A stretch of 64,000 nt of DNA from Temnothorax longispinosus (GCF_030848805.1 NC_092361.1:12451444-12515443), one strand, 5' to 3'. Positions 22,001 to 35,500 are shown, counted from the stretch's first letter. Program-made: numbers and translations. The notes: generated from the sequence alone by a model not told the origin.

Positions 22001-23925
22001 CCGTCGCACACTTTTGTCTCCGTAGACCCTTTGAGTATGATACGCTGACTTTTCTTCGACGCTTTTGCTATCAGCATGTCTTGCTATCACGTTTTCATAT
22101 TGACGAACAGGCTATTTTAATAATACCTTCAACTTGGTTAAAGTTTGAATAGAATAGAAGAAGGTATAGTGAACTCGGGACACTCTGTATGCATTCCCTT
22201 CGTAAATGAATGCCAAGTTCCTCGAGATATACATATATACGAGAGATGTCCCAGATCTGCCGGGTGTTCTTTCAGTTAGTTTCAACTCGCAATTTCAGCC
22301 AAAGAGAAGACTTGGAACGATTCCCTCTTTTTGAATTAAGCTCATAATTTTCTATGTTACACATCTCGATAATTAACTGTCGGATTATATATTTCTGTTA
22401 AAGTAATACTCTGTTACATCTGACCAAGAAATACGAGTTCATTATCCATTTAGTTCGGTAATTAATTTGGCAAAATTATTTGACATTAAAGACTGTTGAA
22501 TATCTTCGTAATTAGGTATTCTCATCAAAGAGTTTGGTATCAAAAAATATTTCGCGAAATATTTGCTATCGCTGCAAATCCAAATGTATTATTTTAGCTG
22601 AAGTTCTCTTACTTTCTAAAAGTCGAATAATTCATATCTCAAAACGAGTAAAATAATTCAAATGTAACGAAAAGTGAGCATGTGCACTTCGAGTGAATCG
22701 CCACTCTAAGAAAGAGTAAAATTATGCTCTATAAGTTGGAGTGAAATCGCATTCTATTTGAGTGAAAGAGCGCTTTTTTCGAGTGCAGTAAATCAATATC
22801 CATAGAAGTGAATTACGTCGCACTCTACAATTTTGAGTGCATGGAAAATTTCATTCTGTTAGAGTCATTTATCAGTCGATCTTTAGTGAATCGTGATTCA
22901 CTATAGCTTTTAGAGCGAGATCGTATCACTCTGGTATAGAGTAGCCGCATTTACTCAAATTAGAGTGCATGACAACCTTTTCTTTTTGGGGTGACTATCG
23001 CAATTACTGTAATATATTAGTAGTGAAACCATTCTATGAGATTTAGAAAGTCCCTACACATTTCTTAATGTGATTTCTTTAAATCACATCGTTTAACACG
23101 ATTGAACGTATTATCTTTTAATTTAATACGATTAAACGTATTAAATGACGTAATTTAACACGCAAGAAGCATGTAAAAAGAAAAGTTTAGTCAAATATGT
23201 CAGTTTTAGACGTTTATGCATGTAAAAATGACACACTTGAATTTGCAGTGATGTAACGAACTTACAATTCTAGCGATGGAAATTACATGCACAATAACAT
23301 ATACGAATATATTGCTTGAACAATAGATGCACGTGAATTCGCACGCGGTGCACGTGAGGCGCGAATGCAAGAAACAAAAATAAGGACACACTGGAGATTA
23401 ATCGATGCTTACGGAGCGTGCGCGAGGTTGTTTGTAGTTTGTTCAGCGTTCTTTCGTCGATAACGGAATAATATACCGGGCAAGGCATGCGACTTGCAAC
23501 CGTCGCGCTGAAATCGAACTGAATGGTTTTCAGTTGATCAAGAGACGGTAATGTCTCGCGCCAAAAGTATACGCGCAGCGAGACCCCGTGTATCTTTACA
23601 CGAGTAAAGTTGAGTTGCGAGTAAAGGAGAGTTGCGATTATCCGAGATTACCGGATCTCAACAACGGCTGAAAACCGATCAAATTCTAAGTAGGCTCAAT
23701 CGATAGCTTCGGTTTGAATTATATGATAAAAGTGTTTTTATTTTTTGTCTACATATCCTATACGAGCGGAGATATTGCGATGCAAAGTTTCCGAATCTGG
23801 AAATTTACATTTAAGTTAAGAAACACCATCGCCACCAGAAAATCTTGCCCGGTTCATATTTTGTGAACTTGACGCAGGACGATGTGATCACACGGTCACT
23901 GGCGATGTTCGACTGCGCGCTTTGA
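19004..23925 (+). CDS. Kv-channel-interacting protein (KChIP-like EF-hand calcium sensor), 5' exons not found
   Basis: Role (family knowledge): KChIPs are neuronal calcium sensors that bind the N-terminus of Kv4 (Shal) potassium channels. Exons 19004-19073, 19144-19214, 21664-21936 and 23878-23925 join in frame with good CAG/GT sites. The protein starts at ECPEGVVHEDSFKDIYAKFF, where vertebrate KChIPs have the ECPSGVV..E.FK.IYAQFFPHG segment. Three EF-hands follow: FDVNCNGAISF (19144 exon), YDINGDGCITRGEL and LDLNQDGVITIEEF (both in the 21664 exon). The calcium-ligand positions are intact in the last two. The C-terminus is DDVITRSLAMFDCAL, the usual place and length for the family. About 153 residues are visible; the upstream exon with YRGFK is missing and may lie left of the window, which would place the whole DRC5-like gene antisense inside a KChIP intron. 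The extension after the stop is listed separately. Confidence 0.92.
19440..20052. mobile_element. Foldback element with TAGTCCAGTC ends and GAA target duplication (613 bp)
   Basis: The arms of about 280 bp are inverted copies starting TAGTC(C/T)AGTCAAATTGTC and continuing through TTTACCTG, CAAAATTCCTTTT, AGTTGGCGGGACAAAATAT and AACTCGGCTCCCTGG. It is flanked by GAA at 19437-19439 and 20053-20055. It shares its first ten bases with 5604-8201 and also has a 3-bp duplication. It lies in the KChIP intron between 19214 and 21664. Confidence 0.85.
20060..21663. other. KChIP intron, GC-rich patch, no feature
   Basis: Contains a CpG-rich patch at about 20390-20860 followed by very AT-rich sequence. 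No exon could be supported. It ends in the acceptor ATTGCAG at 21663. Confidence 0.5.
22571..23250. mobile_element. GCACTGCAAATCC-type MITE, copy 1, interrupted
   Basis: The left end GCTGCAAATCCAAATGTATT and right end CACACTTGAATTTGCAGTG are inverted. The inner sequence (TATTTTAGCTGAAG, AATTTAACACG.AAGAA, GTCAGTTTTAGACGTTTA) matches the second copy at 58772-59132. Between about 22612 and 23055 a block rich in AGAGTG/CACTCT motifs, absent from copy 2, is inserted. In the KChIP intron. Confidence 0.7.
22612..23055. mobile_element. Insertion inside the copy-1 MITE
   Basis: Recognised by comparison with 58772-59132, which runs straight from CTTAC into ACATTTCTT here. The insert has weak inverted ends (TTTCTAAAAGTC near the left, GATTTAGAAAG near the right) and an interior of repeated GAGTGAA and CACTCTA words. 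No coding. Confidence 0.55.
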
Positions 23926-24168
23926 TCTCCGGCTAAGGACGAGCCTTCAGCAGTGGTCACCGCGACGCCGCCGACACCGCTCTCGACGACAACGTTCTCG
24001 CAATCCCTGTCCCCGTCGCCGCCGCCGCCGTCCTATTCCCTGCTGCCACCTATCCCGCCGCCTTTGCCCTCTCAACCGCCACCCGGTTACACCGTCCAGG
24101 ATCAGGAGCTCTATCTACTTCTGGCCGCCCACTGGTGGAACCAACCGGAGGCACCGCTCTTTTGTTAA
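23926..24168 (+). other. In-frame 80-codon open extension downstream of the KChIP stop
   Basis: After the TGA at 23923-23925 the same frame stays open for 80 sense codons to TAA at 24166-24168. The composition is strongly protein-like: G/C at third positions, a proline/serine run (SPSPPPPSYSLLPPIPPPLP), then QDQELYLLLAAHWWNQPEAP. Two readings are possible. The stop may be read through, which is frequent in insects (family knowledge). Alternatively, an alternative acceptor after CTAAG at 23933-23937 would join the previous exon in the same phase, starting again with Asp-Glu. Neither can be decided here; a chance open frame in the 3' UTR remains possible. Confidence 0.5.
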
Positions 24169-26514
24169 AGGTAAACTCGCCGAGGTTTAGATTTTCCCGA
24201 TACTCGCCGAAACCGCTGAGAGCTAGGGGATAACTGTGGAGCGTGTCAATCCAGCGACAAATCCCTCGAGGAATTCTCGAAGACGACTCTTCCCGACGAA
24301 AATTAATTGGGAGGCTGAAATATTTGTTGAATCTTTTTTCGATGTTATTTTGCCAGCTCAAGCATCGAATAATATTAAATGTTAAAGCGTACTTGAGTGA
24401 TCGAGAAGCGAGTTTTCGCTACTTATTTTTATTCTAAAACTTTATAGACACTTTTTTTATATTTTCTTATTTTTTTCAAACCTTTTATGGTTTAAGGCCT
24501 TGATCTTCCTCTTTTAGGGCAACGCGATAACACGACTCCTAAGCGCCGTAGAATAGCAATCGAGGTCTAAATCTATGGAATCGACGAGCGGATTTCCCGG
24601 CATCTTGTTGCCCATTCGTTCTGCGACACGTTGCGCAAGCAGCACGAGGACACGGTGCAAGGTGTCGTCCTTATTCTCGCCGACTAACGGAGCTTAGCCG
24701 AAAGTTCAGCCGTTTCGAAAACAGCACGCGGTACCCGCGGGGACCGTTGCTTTACGCAGCGCGAGAGACAACGTCTCGCGAACGATCCCGCGACGATGAT
24801 TGCCGGATATTTTGGCAATCACGGAACCGACAATTGGCGTCGATCTCTGGCAAGGGTCGAGCGAGAGTTGCAAGAACGATCTAAGGTCGAATATTAATGC
24901 GCGAGATAGGTATACCGCGGAACTCCTACGTTGCGATCTCTCGCGCTTTAGACGCGAAGAACGGCGTCTGAGGAAGAGAGGATACCCTCGAAAACGAAGA
25001 GATGCCGGGCGAGGGCTCGAACAAGAACACGAGCGAGAAGATCTCCCGCGATCGAAGAACCTGGTATCGCGAGAATTCGTGCCAAATGTTGGGAATTTCA
25101 GACTACGATGATGAAGGAACAGGGGGGAAACGGCGGAGTTTGGTGCTATGCGTGGCTGTGAGTCGGAAACTACAGCACGAGAACGAGGATTCTAAATTGT
25201 TCTAGAAAAAAAAAGAGAAAAAGAAAGATAATTATAGGTCACCCGAGGGACGTCGTATCCAGTTTCGGACGTTTGCGTTATTCGCACGATTCTATTTCTA
25301 CGGTAGGTGTTAAAGACGAGGATCATAACGGATCGATCGCGCGACTTTGCGTTACCAGGAGCGTTCTCACGACTTACGAGAGATCGTGTGATTCATTTGG
25401 AAACACAATCGGCCCGTATTCTGAACGCATTTTTATCGATAGATGTGCGTCCAGAATACGGGCCATCTTCTCCCTTAATGATAAATAACGCTTTGCGTCG
25501 TAAAAAAAGAATCTCCCGCGCTGAGAAATTAGTCTGAATTTCCCTTGTTGTAGATTATCGCTCGACATTCGGAAAGATATGTTATTTTGTTAAAAAGAGA
25601 AAAATGTATCACATATGGTTATATGTACAGGGTACGTCTCGCCGTTATCGCATTGCCTCCTTGACGGCGATCGTTTCTCGGATAATTTGGGATCCCTGTA
25701 TAACGTAGTATACGCAAATTGACTTTTCTAGTCTATCATTTTAGTTTAAACACTCCGCATAATTGTTGTACTCGTCGATCTCTTTACATTCTCCACCGTT
25801 ACGACCGTTTATTACGATCGCATGGTCGCGACGATTGCGTATCGCGAACGGCGAGGATGATTTGTACGTTTTCGACGTGGCTGTGCGTTTCGGTCTCTCT
25901 CGATTAAATTGTTAGCCACACGATGATCATCGACGAACGTAGATATCATACATACGTACGTACTTTCGTTGGTAGGTTCGTAGGTTGAAAACTTCGTTGT
26001 ACACCCTTTTCTAGACCCAATCGATTCTAACGAGTCTCGCGGGCATTCAATATTTCTGCTGGCGAGGGTACGGCCAATTTTTTTCGATATACCAAACGCA
26101 TACCGTATCGGCCGATGCTTGCTTATTAGCAAAATTTAGCAATTCTCTACCCCCCCCCCCCCCAAACATCTGCGAACAACTTTTTCTTTCGTCGTTGATT
26201 TGTCGTGACACGCAGCGTACACGCTGATGCTTACCGGAAAGGTATTTTCGGTTCTTATCAATCCGACACTTTTTCCTTAGCGATAGTTTCGCAATCGATA
26301 TTTGCCATTCAATCGTATTCACCGATATTGAAGCCGCTGACAAGAGATATTGATCGCCCCCGCGGACTCCTTGTAAGCGTTCATAGCGTTGTAGGTGTAC
26401 GTGTGCGAAGCATCGATTTTCTAATGTATCCGATATTGCGAGTCGTATATAGGCGTGCGGGTGTTGCGGGGGGCATACGTCAGACTAGCCGAGTAGCGGA
26501 AGCCTGAGCGGCGA
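24169..26514. other. Probable KChIP 3' UTR and intergenic DNA
   Basis: CpG-containing sequence without a convincing gene. It holds a short inverted pair, GGCCCGTATTCTG at 25411 with its complement ending 25464 (54 bp in all), and a run of 14 C at about 26150-26163. Open frames at 24800-25205 lack any recognisable domain. Confidence 0.4.
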
Positions 26515-26517
26515 TTA

Positions 26518-26676
26518 TGCCCGATCTACAATAGCTGTAGTAAGCTGTAGTAAGCCTCAAGCCGTAAGAAATTGACCAATTACAGGCGAATGTGAGGAGA
26601 ATAATCGACTGTGATTGGTCAGTTTCTTACATCTTGAGGCTTACTACAGCTTACTACAGCTATTGTAGATCGGGCA
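26518..26676. mobile_element. TTA-flanked palindromic MITE (159 bp)
   Basis: Exact target duplication TTA at 26515-26517 and 26677-26679. The inverted arms start TGCCCGATCTACAATAGCTG and run through GTAGTAAGCCTCAAG to GTAAGAAA.TGACCAAT. The core GAGAATAATCGACTGTGATT is shared with 41532-41698 and with sequence near 43880. The TTA target suggests PIF/Harbinger mobilisation (family knowledge). Confidence 0.88.
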
Positions 26677-26679
26677 TTA

Positions 26680-29600
26680 TGGATTATCAAAATCGATTAC
26701 AATGAAACACCAAAGCTACCGTAGTTAGCTGTTACTTAAGTATAAAACGAGAAATATAATATAGTACAATTTATATATACATACATGTATGCATATACGT
26801 AATTTAGGATAAATTCGCGTTTAAGCGCCCGGTCGTCGAACTCGGGAAAAATTCATTCATTCTCAGAAAATGCACGTCGTTTCGTCGATACGCTCTATAC
26901 AAAATACATCGCGCGATCACGATCCACACGTACCCCTTTGTAGTATCGCCCGTCACCGTTGGCGGTCCGCATCAAGCCAGAAACTTGGGATCGCCGTTGA
27001 TCGGTCGTCGTGATCGCGAGACTCGTCGCGGGATTTTCTCTTCCCGGAAGGAATTATCGTCGCCGAGCGACGGATGGGACACAAGACACGAGGCACCTCG
27101 CCGGCGGTGGCTTTCACGGGAATCGGGAATGGAACTATGGAACACGCGTGTTGCTAGGCTACGCCCTATGGCGCGTGCGTTTCTATAACGACTAATCAAC
27201 GACTTAATAACGGCGAGATCGCACAGCTTTTCCATCGCGGTCGAGCGCGGGACAATTAAGTTGAGTTTACGCTGAATCTCTACAAGACACAGGGTCACGT
27301 ATGTACATACATAGAGGATAAGGTCATCGGATCAAGAACGCTTAAATGTTAAAACCTTATTAAAACTCAGGCAAGAGATTCAAACAAATTGCGCTCGGAC
27401 AAGTCAAAACGAACAAATAAGAATGTTCGAGCTTTAAATCCGAGTTCGGAGGTAATGTTCGAGTTTGAAATTAATGGTCGATCGGTTCGAAGATTTTGCT
27501 GTTTGATTAGCTCGGACATCTATTGCAAACAAAAAAAATTATTGTTTGTTCTATTTTAAACATACGAGATTAGATCCAATGGATCGAACAGTTCGAATTG
27601 TTCGATATTAAATGGTCTGAACGATTTAAAATCTTGAAATTCGTGCTGTTCGAATTATTCAGTCGCACGAAAATTCCAAGCGCTAAATGTCTCCCTTGGA
27701 TTCGAAGACGCGAAGAAATTTATAAAATACGATTTAAATGGCTCCGCGAAGGATGACGAATGCAGTTTCCTTTTCCTTTTCTTTTCTTCTTCTTTTTTCC
27801 TCGATGATCTCTCGTAATCTCCTTTATGATCCTTTTATATTTCCCGTATACTGTACTTATATAAAAAGATGTTGCATCTCGAGTCTGTGATCGCACTCAG
27901 AAAGCTAAGGAGTTATCGCCATCAAATGTCAGGACCGAACTTGGAATAAAAGCACATATACATTGCCGGCCATTAATTTGCGAACGCTTACAGGAAGTTG
28001 TAAAAAATATAAGAAAAGAGGACGGCCGGTCTATATATAGAAGCTTCTTTTAACGTCAAACCGTCTTTTTAATCGCGTCGGAGTCATTAATTTGCGCGTG
28101 TCGTTAATTTGCATCAGAAGGAAATTATCCAACATAATTATTTAATATAAAATTATTTAACGTAATTATTTAAATAAATTGCTTTTACGCCGGACGCTTC
28201 AATATTTCGTAAGCGTTGTCACATTAATAGCTCTTTTTTAAGATCGGAGGGTATAATTAAAATAAAAGAAGTAATCTAGCAACATTAATGCCCGTGATCA
28301 ACGGTGCAAAACCGCTGCGATTTTCTCGCCATGATAACTGTCGACGGAGGATTTATATTCTTTAGGATATACGAGTGTGTCGTATCTATTTAGAGTGATC
28401 AACGCCGTCCTGCGACTTCGAAATGTAAACGCAGATTTGACCGAACAGGATCGCGTTGATCACTTCGGCTTGAAGAGATAGCGACACACATTTATTTATT
28501 ATATATATCTTCCTATGGTCTCTCGTCGATGTATATTTATATACATATTGTAGCGTTAACCACGGAGATATGTATAATCAAATACATTTTTTGTGAAATA
28601 CCTACACCTTAAATCTCTGCCAGCATGTTGATTGATATTCAATGTGCCATGCGCCGTAAAATGTTAACGTAAATCGAGAGCCGCGGGCACGCGAATTTTT
28701 GAGATATCGAGCCGAACTTTTCTAGCAGACTTTTTGCTATATTTCCCATCCTATTTCCCAGACTATATTTCCCACACTTTTTCGGAATTAATTCAATTGC
28801 AAACGCGCAGACATCGGGACAAACTTCTCCCATCGAGGCATCTCCCTTTGCTTCTGTACGTATCGCAATAGAAGACTAATACCTATGCGCATAAACTGTA
28901 CAAACACGGGATACCGTATATTTTTTATAAATTTTTGTTATCTTTTGCGAGGCACGAAGGATATTCGCAAAAACGTTTCTCTACGCAGATTTCATGTAAT
29001 AACCGGCAATTTTTGCTGATTGCAATCCGGTATTAAACAGAAGAAAAGCACAAAAATTCCTAAGAAAATACTCAAAAAGCATAAAAATAAAAATAATTGC
29101 GCTAATACCTATAGAAATATTCATGAACACGGATACGTGATTTTATTTGAATATAATTCGCGCGTTGGTTGATGTTTAACAGTTATTAAAAAGAAACATG
29201 CCTACGAATTTTAAACTGAAAGAACAGAATTCTACACAAAGCAGAATTAATTGAAATCTATTTGCCTCTAACTATATGTATACTATACATAATAAATTCT
29301 CGAAATGAATTGTGAAATGTTCCTAAAAAGGTAAAACTTAATTATATCAAGCGCTGGATATACGTTAATGTCAAATCATTGAACAGAATAGAAACGAATA
29401 TATAAATTATTTAGAAATTATTGGTTCTGTGTAATAAAACTTTATATTTCGCACGAACTAACTAACAGGATCTTCTAAGTTGAACTTAGAAGATGAACAC
29501 TATTGACACCTCCAAGAAGTTAAAACACGACTAAATTCCGTCGAGACTAATACGAAGCATATAATAAATTAAAATATAATTGATTACAAAATAACTTAAA

Positions 29601-32502
29601 GTCAATACTCAATTTGCAAAAATGATGTTTTTGGACAATAGTCCTACTATCTTTTTTTAAAACGCGCGTTAAAATAATGTTATATCGGTGGCTCGATTGC
29701 GTGCATTTTAAATTTTAACAAATATGTTTAACAGGCACACCGTTAATTGATATGCGGCGCTGATTTTTAATTTTGAGGGTACGTTTGGGATCGACCTCCG
29801 ACTGTCGAGTACCACGGGCGATTGGACAAAGAATGCGTAACAAATCGAATCAATCACGATAATCCCAAAAGACGAGAGAAGAAAAAATATACGAGGGGTG
29901 AGGCGGGGAGTGTAGCTGAACGGCAACCTAGTCAATTTATTAAGGTTTAGAGGACATTAGGAGATTTACCGTACGATATTGTAAAAATTGCGTGGCTTTA
30001 AACTTAAATATTGTCGAGAAGGATTACTATTACTAGTCATATTATCTCTCTCCTTCTATCTCAATCACTAAATGAGGGACATCAGTCTTAGCGAGCGCGA
30101 AGATAGTCTTCATCCCGTTACGTGCGCTTAACGGCGTTGTAAGCGTGATAGTCACGGAAATTGCGCGTAAAATAGTCAACAAGATCTATCGGACGGAGGC
30201 CGTCGATATTCGAGTGAATTATTTCCACGTTCGAATCTATTTACACTAATTATCACACCCTAATTACTTTCTAATTAAACATGCATATAACATAATTATA
30301 TAATTTTATGCATCTATATGTTTCATGCACTATGACGGAGTTGTATAATTGTAATTATCTAAATCTATTTAAATTATTTATAAAAATTGTAAAAAATTTG
30401 CGAAAAATTTAGTGAACTAGTTTAGAGAAGAATAAAAAGAATTAATATTATAAATAAACTTTGAATATTGTTTAGATCTTAACTCGTCCGATTACATTAT
30501 CTCCGGCGTTTTGTCTAACATCTGTCGTAATTTTTATTTACATGAGAAAACAGAGCATGCAGAGACAAGTTGTCACGGACTATTCGAGCGTAGATTTACG
30601 TTTGAAGCTCGAAATATCGGCGCGGCTTCCGAATACTAATATTGCTCGTGGAAAAAAAGGGTGTCACAGTTTATTAAAATAGTTAATCACGTAATATCAC
30701 TGGTTATATTAGAGACGATACAATTGTTGAGCTTGGAAGCACTTTTTTATAGTGAAGTTAGAGTTACGATCGATTAGCGAGATCCTCCCTCGCGGGCTCA
30801 GATCTGTTACTCTTTATAGTGATAATACAGAATACGCATATTACTACAGTGTAATTATGCAGAATGCATTAATTATATCTCATACTGCCAATCTGTAAAT
30901 CATCATACGTAGTTTCTAATTAATGACATCGATAGGTAATTTCTAGGTAAAGATCATGGATAGGGTAGGTAGGGGTTTCTTTCGGGACACTTTAACGAAT
31001 CGTCGAAATCTCTTTGCGCGCGTAGCATTTCTATATTTGAAGCAAATTTCACTTTTTCAACAATTTTTTTCTTTTACGGGGACATTCGAAAAGTATTTAA
31101 TTAGATTGGATCTTTTAGTATATTCTTCTTGCAACTGATTAAATATTTTTTGTAAAAGAAGGATGTGCCCCCCCCCCTTACATCTCTAAAGTCCTCGTAA
31201 GCGCTTTGTAAAAATTATAGTCGGTCCAGTAATTTGTAAAACTTACGCAAAGGCCAATTAGAGATTATTAGAAATTATTCATGAAAGTTACGATCACGTT
31301 CACGCCATAGTAATTTGCGAAACAATTAAAAATTATTTTAACCGCCATTGTAATAGTAATAGATTTTATAGTATGACACAAAAGAAAAAGTTATTTGAGG
31401 GTTATAGTTTCAACTTTAATTTTAGAAACGAGGAGCAAACATCAAATTACGTCACGCACAAGGTCCAACATTGAATACCGATGTAGCTTAAACTATTTAT
31501 CGCTTTTAAATAATAAAATGAGTTATCGTACTAAAACTGGAGGAATACTTTTATCATATACAGCGTCATTATTCGCTTTTATAAAGATAATTGAAAATCA
31601 ATGGAATCTATTTAATTTTAATCGTTTTAATAGATTTCATCTGATAAGTGTCGTTGCAAAAAATTTCAATTATTGTATGTGCATATGTATGAAATAATCG
31701 AAAGTATATCATTGTTTATTATACATATTCTTTTGTGCTATTTAGCACAAAACTTTGTCGCTTAAAATAGCAGTAAAAATCATTGTTACTAGATTTGTCT
31801 AATTCTTGCAAAGCGTTAGCGAATTCGTCACGCAAATCAATTAGTCGTGTGACAGACGCACGCGACGTGCAAATCACGACTGCAAATTAATTACTTTACT
31901 GGTGCTTCGATAGTCTTTCTGATTGTTCCGGTGCGTAAAATCGTTTCGTTTTCAATCAAATCGTAACGAGTAGAGGCGAGAGTGGTGTTCCTGTGTTATC
32001 ATTCTAATTATATCTTAAGGTGATTAGATTTACTGAGACAAAAAGAGATTGCAATAAGCGAAATATCATTGTATTGTTAGCGATTTTCCACACTGGGGTG
32101 GCAATATCAATAAATGTTCAATATATCAAATTAAAAAAATCCCGTCTTCCTGGTTTTCCCATCAGACGCTTATTAACGCGAGAAACATTTTAGATGTAAA
32201 CATTGATTAATATAAGACATAAGTAATACAAGTATAATTACAATAGAAAATGAAAAGAGAGTATCATAATTTGTCTTTTATTTTTTATTAAAACAATTCG
32301 TGATACTATGCTTATATAATTCATTCATAAATTTGTTAATGCTGATATGTGTATAAAATTGTTACAAAATTTATAAAAAATTTTTTTCACTTTTCGCATT
32401 ATACATAAATAAGTAAAATATATTAACTTTTAATTTCTGCAATGCAAGGTATATGTACACATGGTCGAAAAACAATTATGGTATAAATTTGTGATGAATC
32501 AG
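26680..32502. other. Long intergenic stretch without a supported gene
   Basis: Nearly 6 kb with only short, unconvincing open frames. Visible items are a region of repeated GTTCGAA words near 27480-27670, a 71-nt hairpin at 28394-28464 (listed separately) and a C9 run near 31169. On the minus strand, possible AATAAA signals at about 32277-32289 would serve the lysine-degradation gene that ends at 32503. Confidence 0.45.
28394..28464. ncRNA. Candidate miRNA-like hairpin
   Basis: Two 19-nt arms, AGTGATCAACGCCGTCCTG and CAGGATCGCGTTGATCACT, pair at 17 of 19 positions around a loop of about 33 nt. Size and pairing suit an animal pre-miRNA. It matches no miRNA I know, and short hairpins arise by chance and from MITEs, so this is tentative. 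Confidence 0.25.
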
Positions 32503-35500
32503 TTATAGCCATTTAGAGGTCTCGAAGGATTGTAAGCCTTCAGTCCTCAGTCGATTAAGAATAGGTCGATATATATCGGGCGTGAAAGGCAGCACCATTC
32601 CACGCTGCTGAATTTCACCTAAATAAAATTAGATTGTAAGAACATTGGAGTAAACTCGAATAAGTACATATTCAATTAATATTTAAAGCATATTATGATT
32701 CATAATTTACGAATTAAATTAATATACAGATAAATCATTCAGATATCTTTTTTTTAAGGAAATTGCAGTATAATTTATATCGATGATTTGCTAAAATTTT
32801 CAGAAACTCTACTATTTTTCTATAAATTTATCATCATTGAAATCTATATATTTATATTACATTTTCTAATAATTTGATCACCTAGATATTTATGTATTCT
32901 TCTTGACAGTAATTTCAATATAAAAATTATTTTGCGCGATAAGAAAATGTAGCCTATAAGTGACAATTTTAAGCTGAGAAATTGAACAAATAATTATGCG
33001 AAAAATATCAAAGGAGGATTACGAACCATCCAGAATCATCTTGACGGCAATAGCCGCGGGATAACCGACCGTACGCGCCATTGCGGATTGTCCAGAAGCG
33101 TCTCCATAAAGCACCAAGTTGATCCCTCTGGATTCCCGCCTGTTATCCGGCCAAAGTATACCAATGTCGTGCCTCAGTATCACAAGATCACGCTCGTTTT
33201 TCTCATAATAGAGCTTCTTCGACAAGTAATGCGTAAGCGTGTCGAGAGGAGTATTCAGTTTCAGGACCAGATCCTCCTCCAAGAGGCCCAGATCTTCGAT
33301 GGCCTTCACACGCTCCCACGAATTCACTCTTTCCGCCAATTTCTGCTTCAGGTTCTCGTAAAAGATACTGTCGTTCGCCAAACCGAGCAAGTTGCACGCC
33401 AACACTCGCTAGAATTTAAATAATTGAGGACAGATCGATTTTTTTTTATTTGCGGAATATTTCGCGTATATATGTGGAAAACCGGTGACACTCACCCAGG
33501 TGATGTCCGGCCCGTTCGGATGTAAAATCGGATGCGGATTGGGATCGATCAGACCGAGCAATTGCAAGCCTAGGATGGTATCTGAGAATCCCTTGAACCT
33601 GAGCGTACCACGCAGCACGGTACTCGCGTTTTGTAAGCCGTAGTAATCCCTATACATCGTGCTGTCTCGATTGGGAAAGCCTTCCAAGGCGAAGCCCGGA
33701 AGGAAATCCAAGTCCTGTACGGTGGACATTAAATCGCCGCCTCCCGCGATCTCCACTTCCTACAAGGAAAAAATATACCAATACGTGTCACTCTTTTTAA
33801 ATAAATCCTGTTTGGTTTAATAAAGGATAAACCATTTCTTTTAGGGATAGATACGAAAAATACTTCAACGGCTCACCTGACCCTCGTGAAGGTATTTCGC
33901 TGGCGCCAGGGTGTTCAGCAGTGCACCTCGTGGGGACCAACTGAATTTATACCTCAGAGGATTCGAGGAACACTCCGGCGCGGGCAAACCACCGCACCAC
34001 GAGACGAAGGACTCTATCTTGCCGCCCGCTTGTCTCACATCGTCGAAACACTCGATCGCCAAAAAATGATCGATCCCCGGGTCCAATCCGACTTCATTTA
34101 GCACGGTGACGCCAGCTTCTTGGGCTCTATCCACGAAAAAAACAAGATTTTAACTTACAATTAGTAAACATTTCAAGTAAACACGTTTGACGTTGTGTAT
34201 TATGGCGATAAATTATATATATCTCTCTATTAAAATAAACATATTTTACATCTATTTTCAGCGGGATTCTAATCGCAAAACCCAACGAGAGTCACCATCA
34301 TCGATTCCCTAATCCTAAAAATTGGAAGATTTTATTGAATCCTACTTTTTGCATTTATCAAGATTTTGCGTTGGACATATCGCATACGATTAAACATGGT
34401 GCATTTTAGGATACATGAACTCGTTTGTATTGATACTTACTCTTCGTGCAATGCCTTGACGTCGTCGTTCATATAGCTCGCTGTTACCAAGTGATTCTTG
34501 GTTTCTATACAAGCCTTGGCAATGACGTGATGCAACGAGTACGGCAGAAGGGAGACGACCACGTTCGCCGATTTTATCACGTCGTGCAATGTGTCAGGGC
34601 GATCGAGGACGTTCAAGAAGACTGGCTCCACACCTGGGAACCGATTGGCCAGCGCGTCAGCCTCATCCTTCAGCTGCGACGCCACCACCAGCCTTATATT
34701 CTTATCCCTGTGCAAATACTCAACCAAGGGTGCGGAAACGTATCCTGCGCCGAGAACGACCACCTGTTGGCACGTTGGCATAGACAAACAAAATCGTGAT
34801 TCCGTAATATTCCGTTAATTTCGGCATCGCTTCAAATCTACTGTACTAGAATCCAGATTGCAATCGTACTAAATTGTAGAGATTTGAGATTGTGCGAGCT
34901 ATTCAAATCGGGTGAGATTCGATTCAATTCGAATTTTTAACGATTCAAATCTGAACGATTCAAAAATTTCGAAACTAGATGGTTCGAATAATACGAATCA
35001 TAAATTGTCGTTAATATTTTTGTTGTTTTACAATAAACGTTTTTAACAATTATTTTGGGTCTGTTTTCTGTTGCTGAACTGTCTGGACTAGTTCAGAGTT
35101 AATCTTTTTTACTCGACATTGGAAGGAAAAAGATAAACTCTGAACTAGTGCAGCCAGTTCGACAATAGAAAACTAGTAGACGTTAAAATTGTAGAATTTT
35201 TCGCGTCGGACTGTTATGTAATTTGAAAGATATAAAACAGAAGAAGAATATTATAGCGACGAACGCGCGAAAGAAAACATTTTACCGTTTTATTCTGCTG
35301 TTCTCCGTTATCGGCTTTATGCTTGCTGCGTTGATTCAGCTGCCTGAGTTCTTGGATGTACTCGAAATTGGGCGTTAATTTCCCATTGGACGCGATAATG
35401 GCGCTGTGCACGGCGGGGCTGAAGTTGTGCTCGTCCAGCGGCCTTTTCGCGTCCGATTGTATGATATCCAAAGCATATGGATACAAAAGATTGCCGAAGA

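Noticed and set aside
24800..25205. Overlapping open frames rich in Arg, Glu and Asp after KChIP
   Set aside because: No splice partner or recognisable domain; the arginine-rich composition follows from CpG-rich sequence.
27480..27670. GGTTCGAA-like words suggesting tRNA T-loops
   Set aside because: No acceptor stem, D-arm or anticodon arm can be folded around them; they are part of a repeated GTTCGAA stretch.
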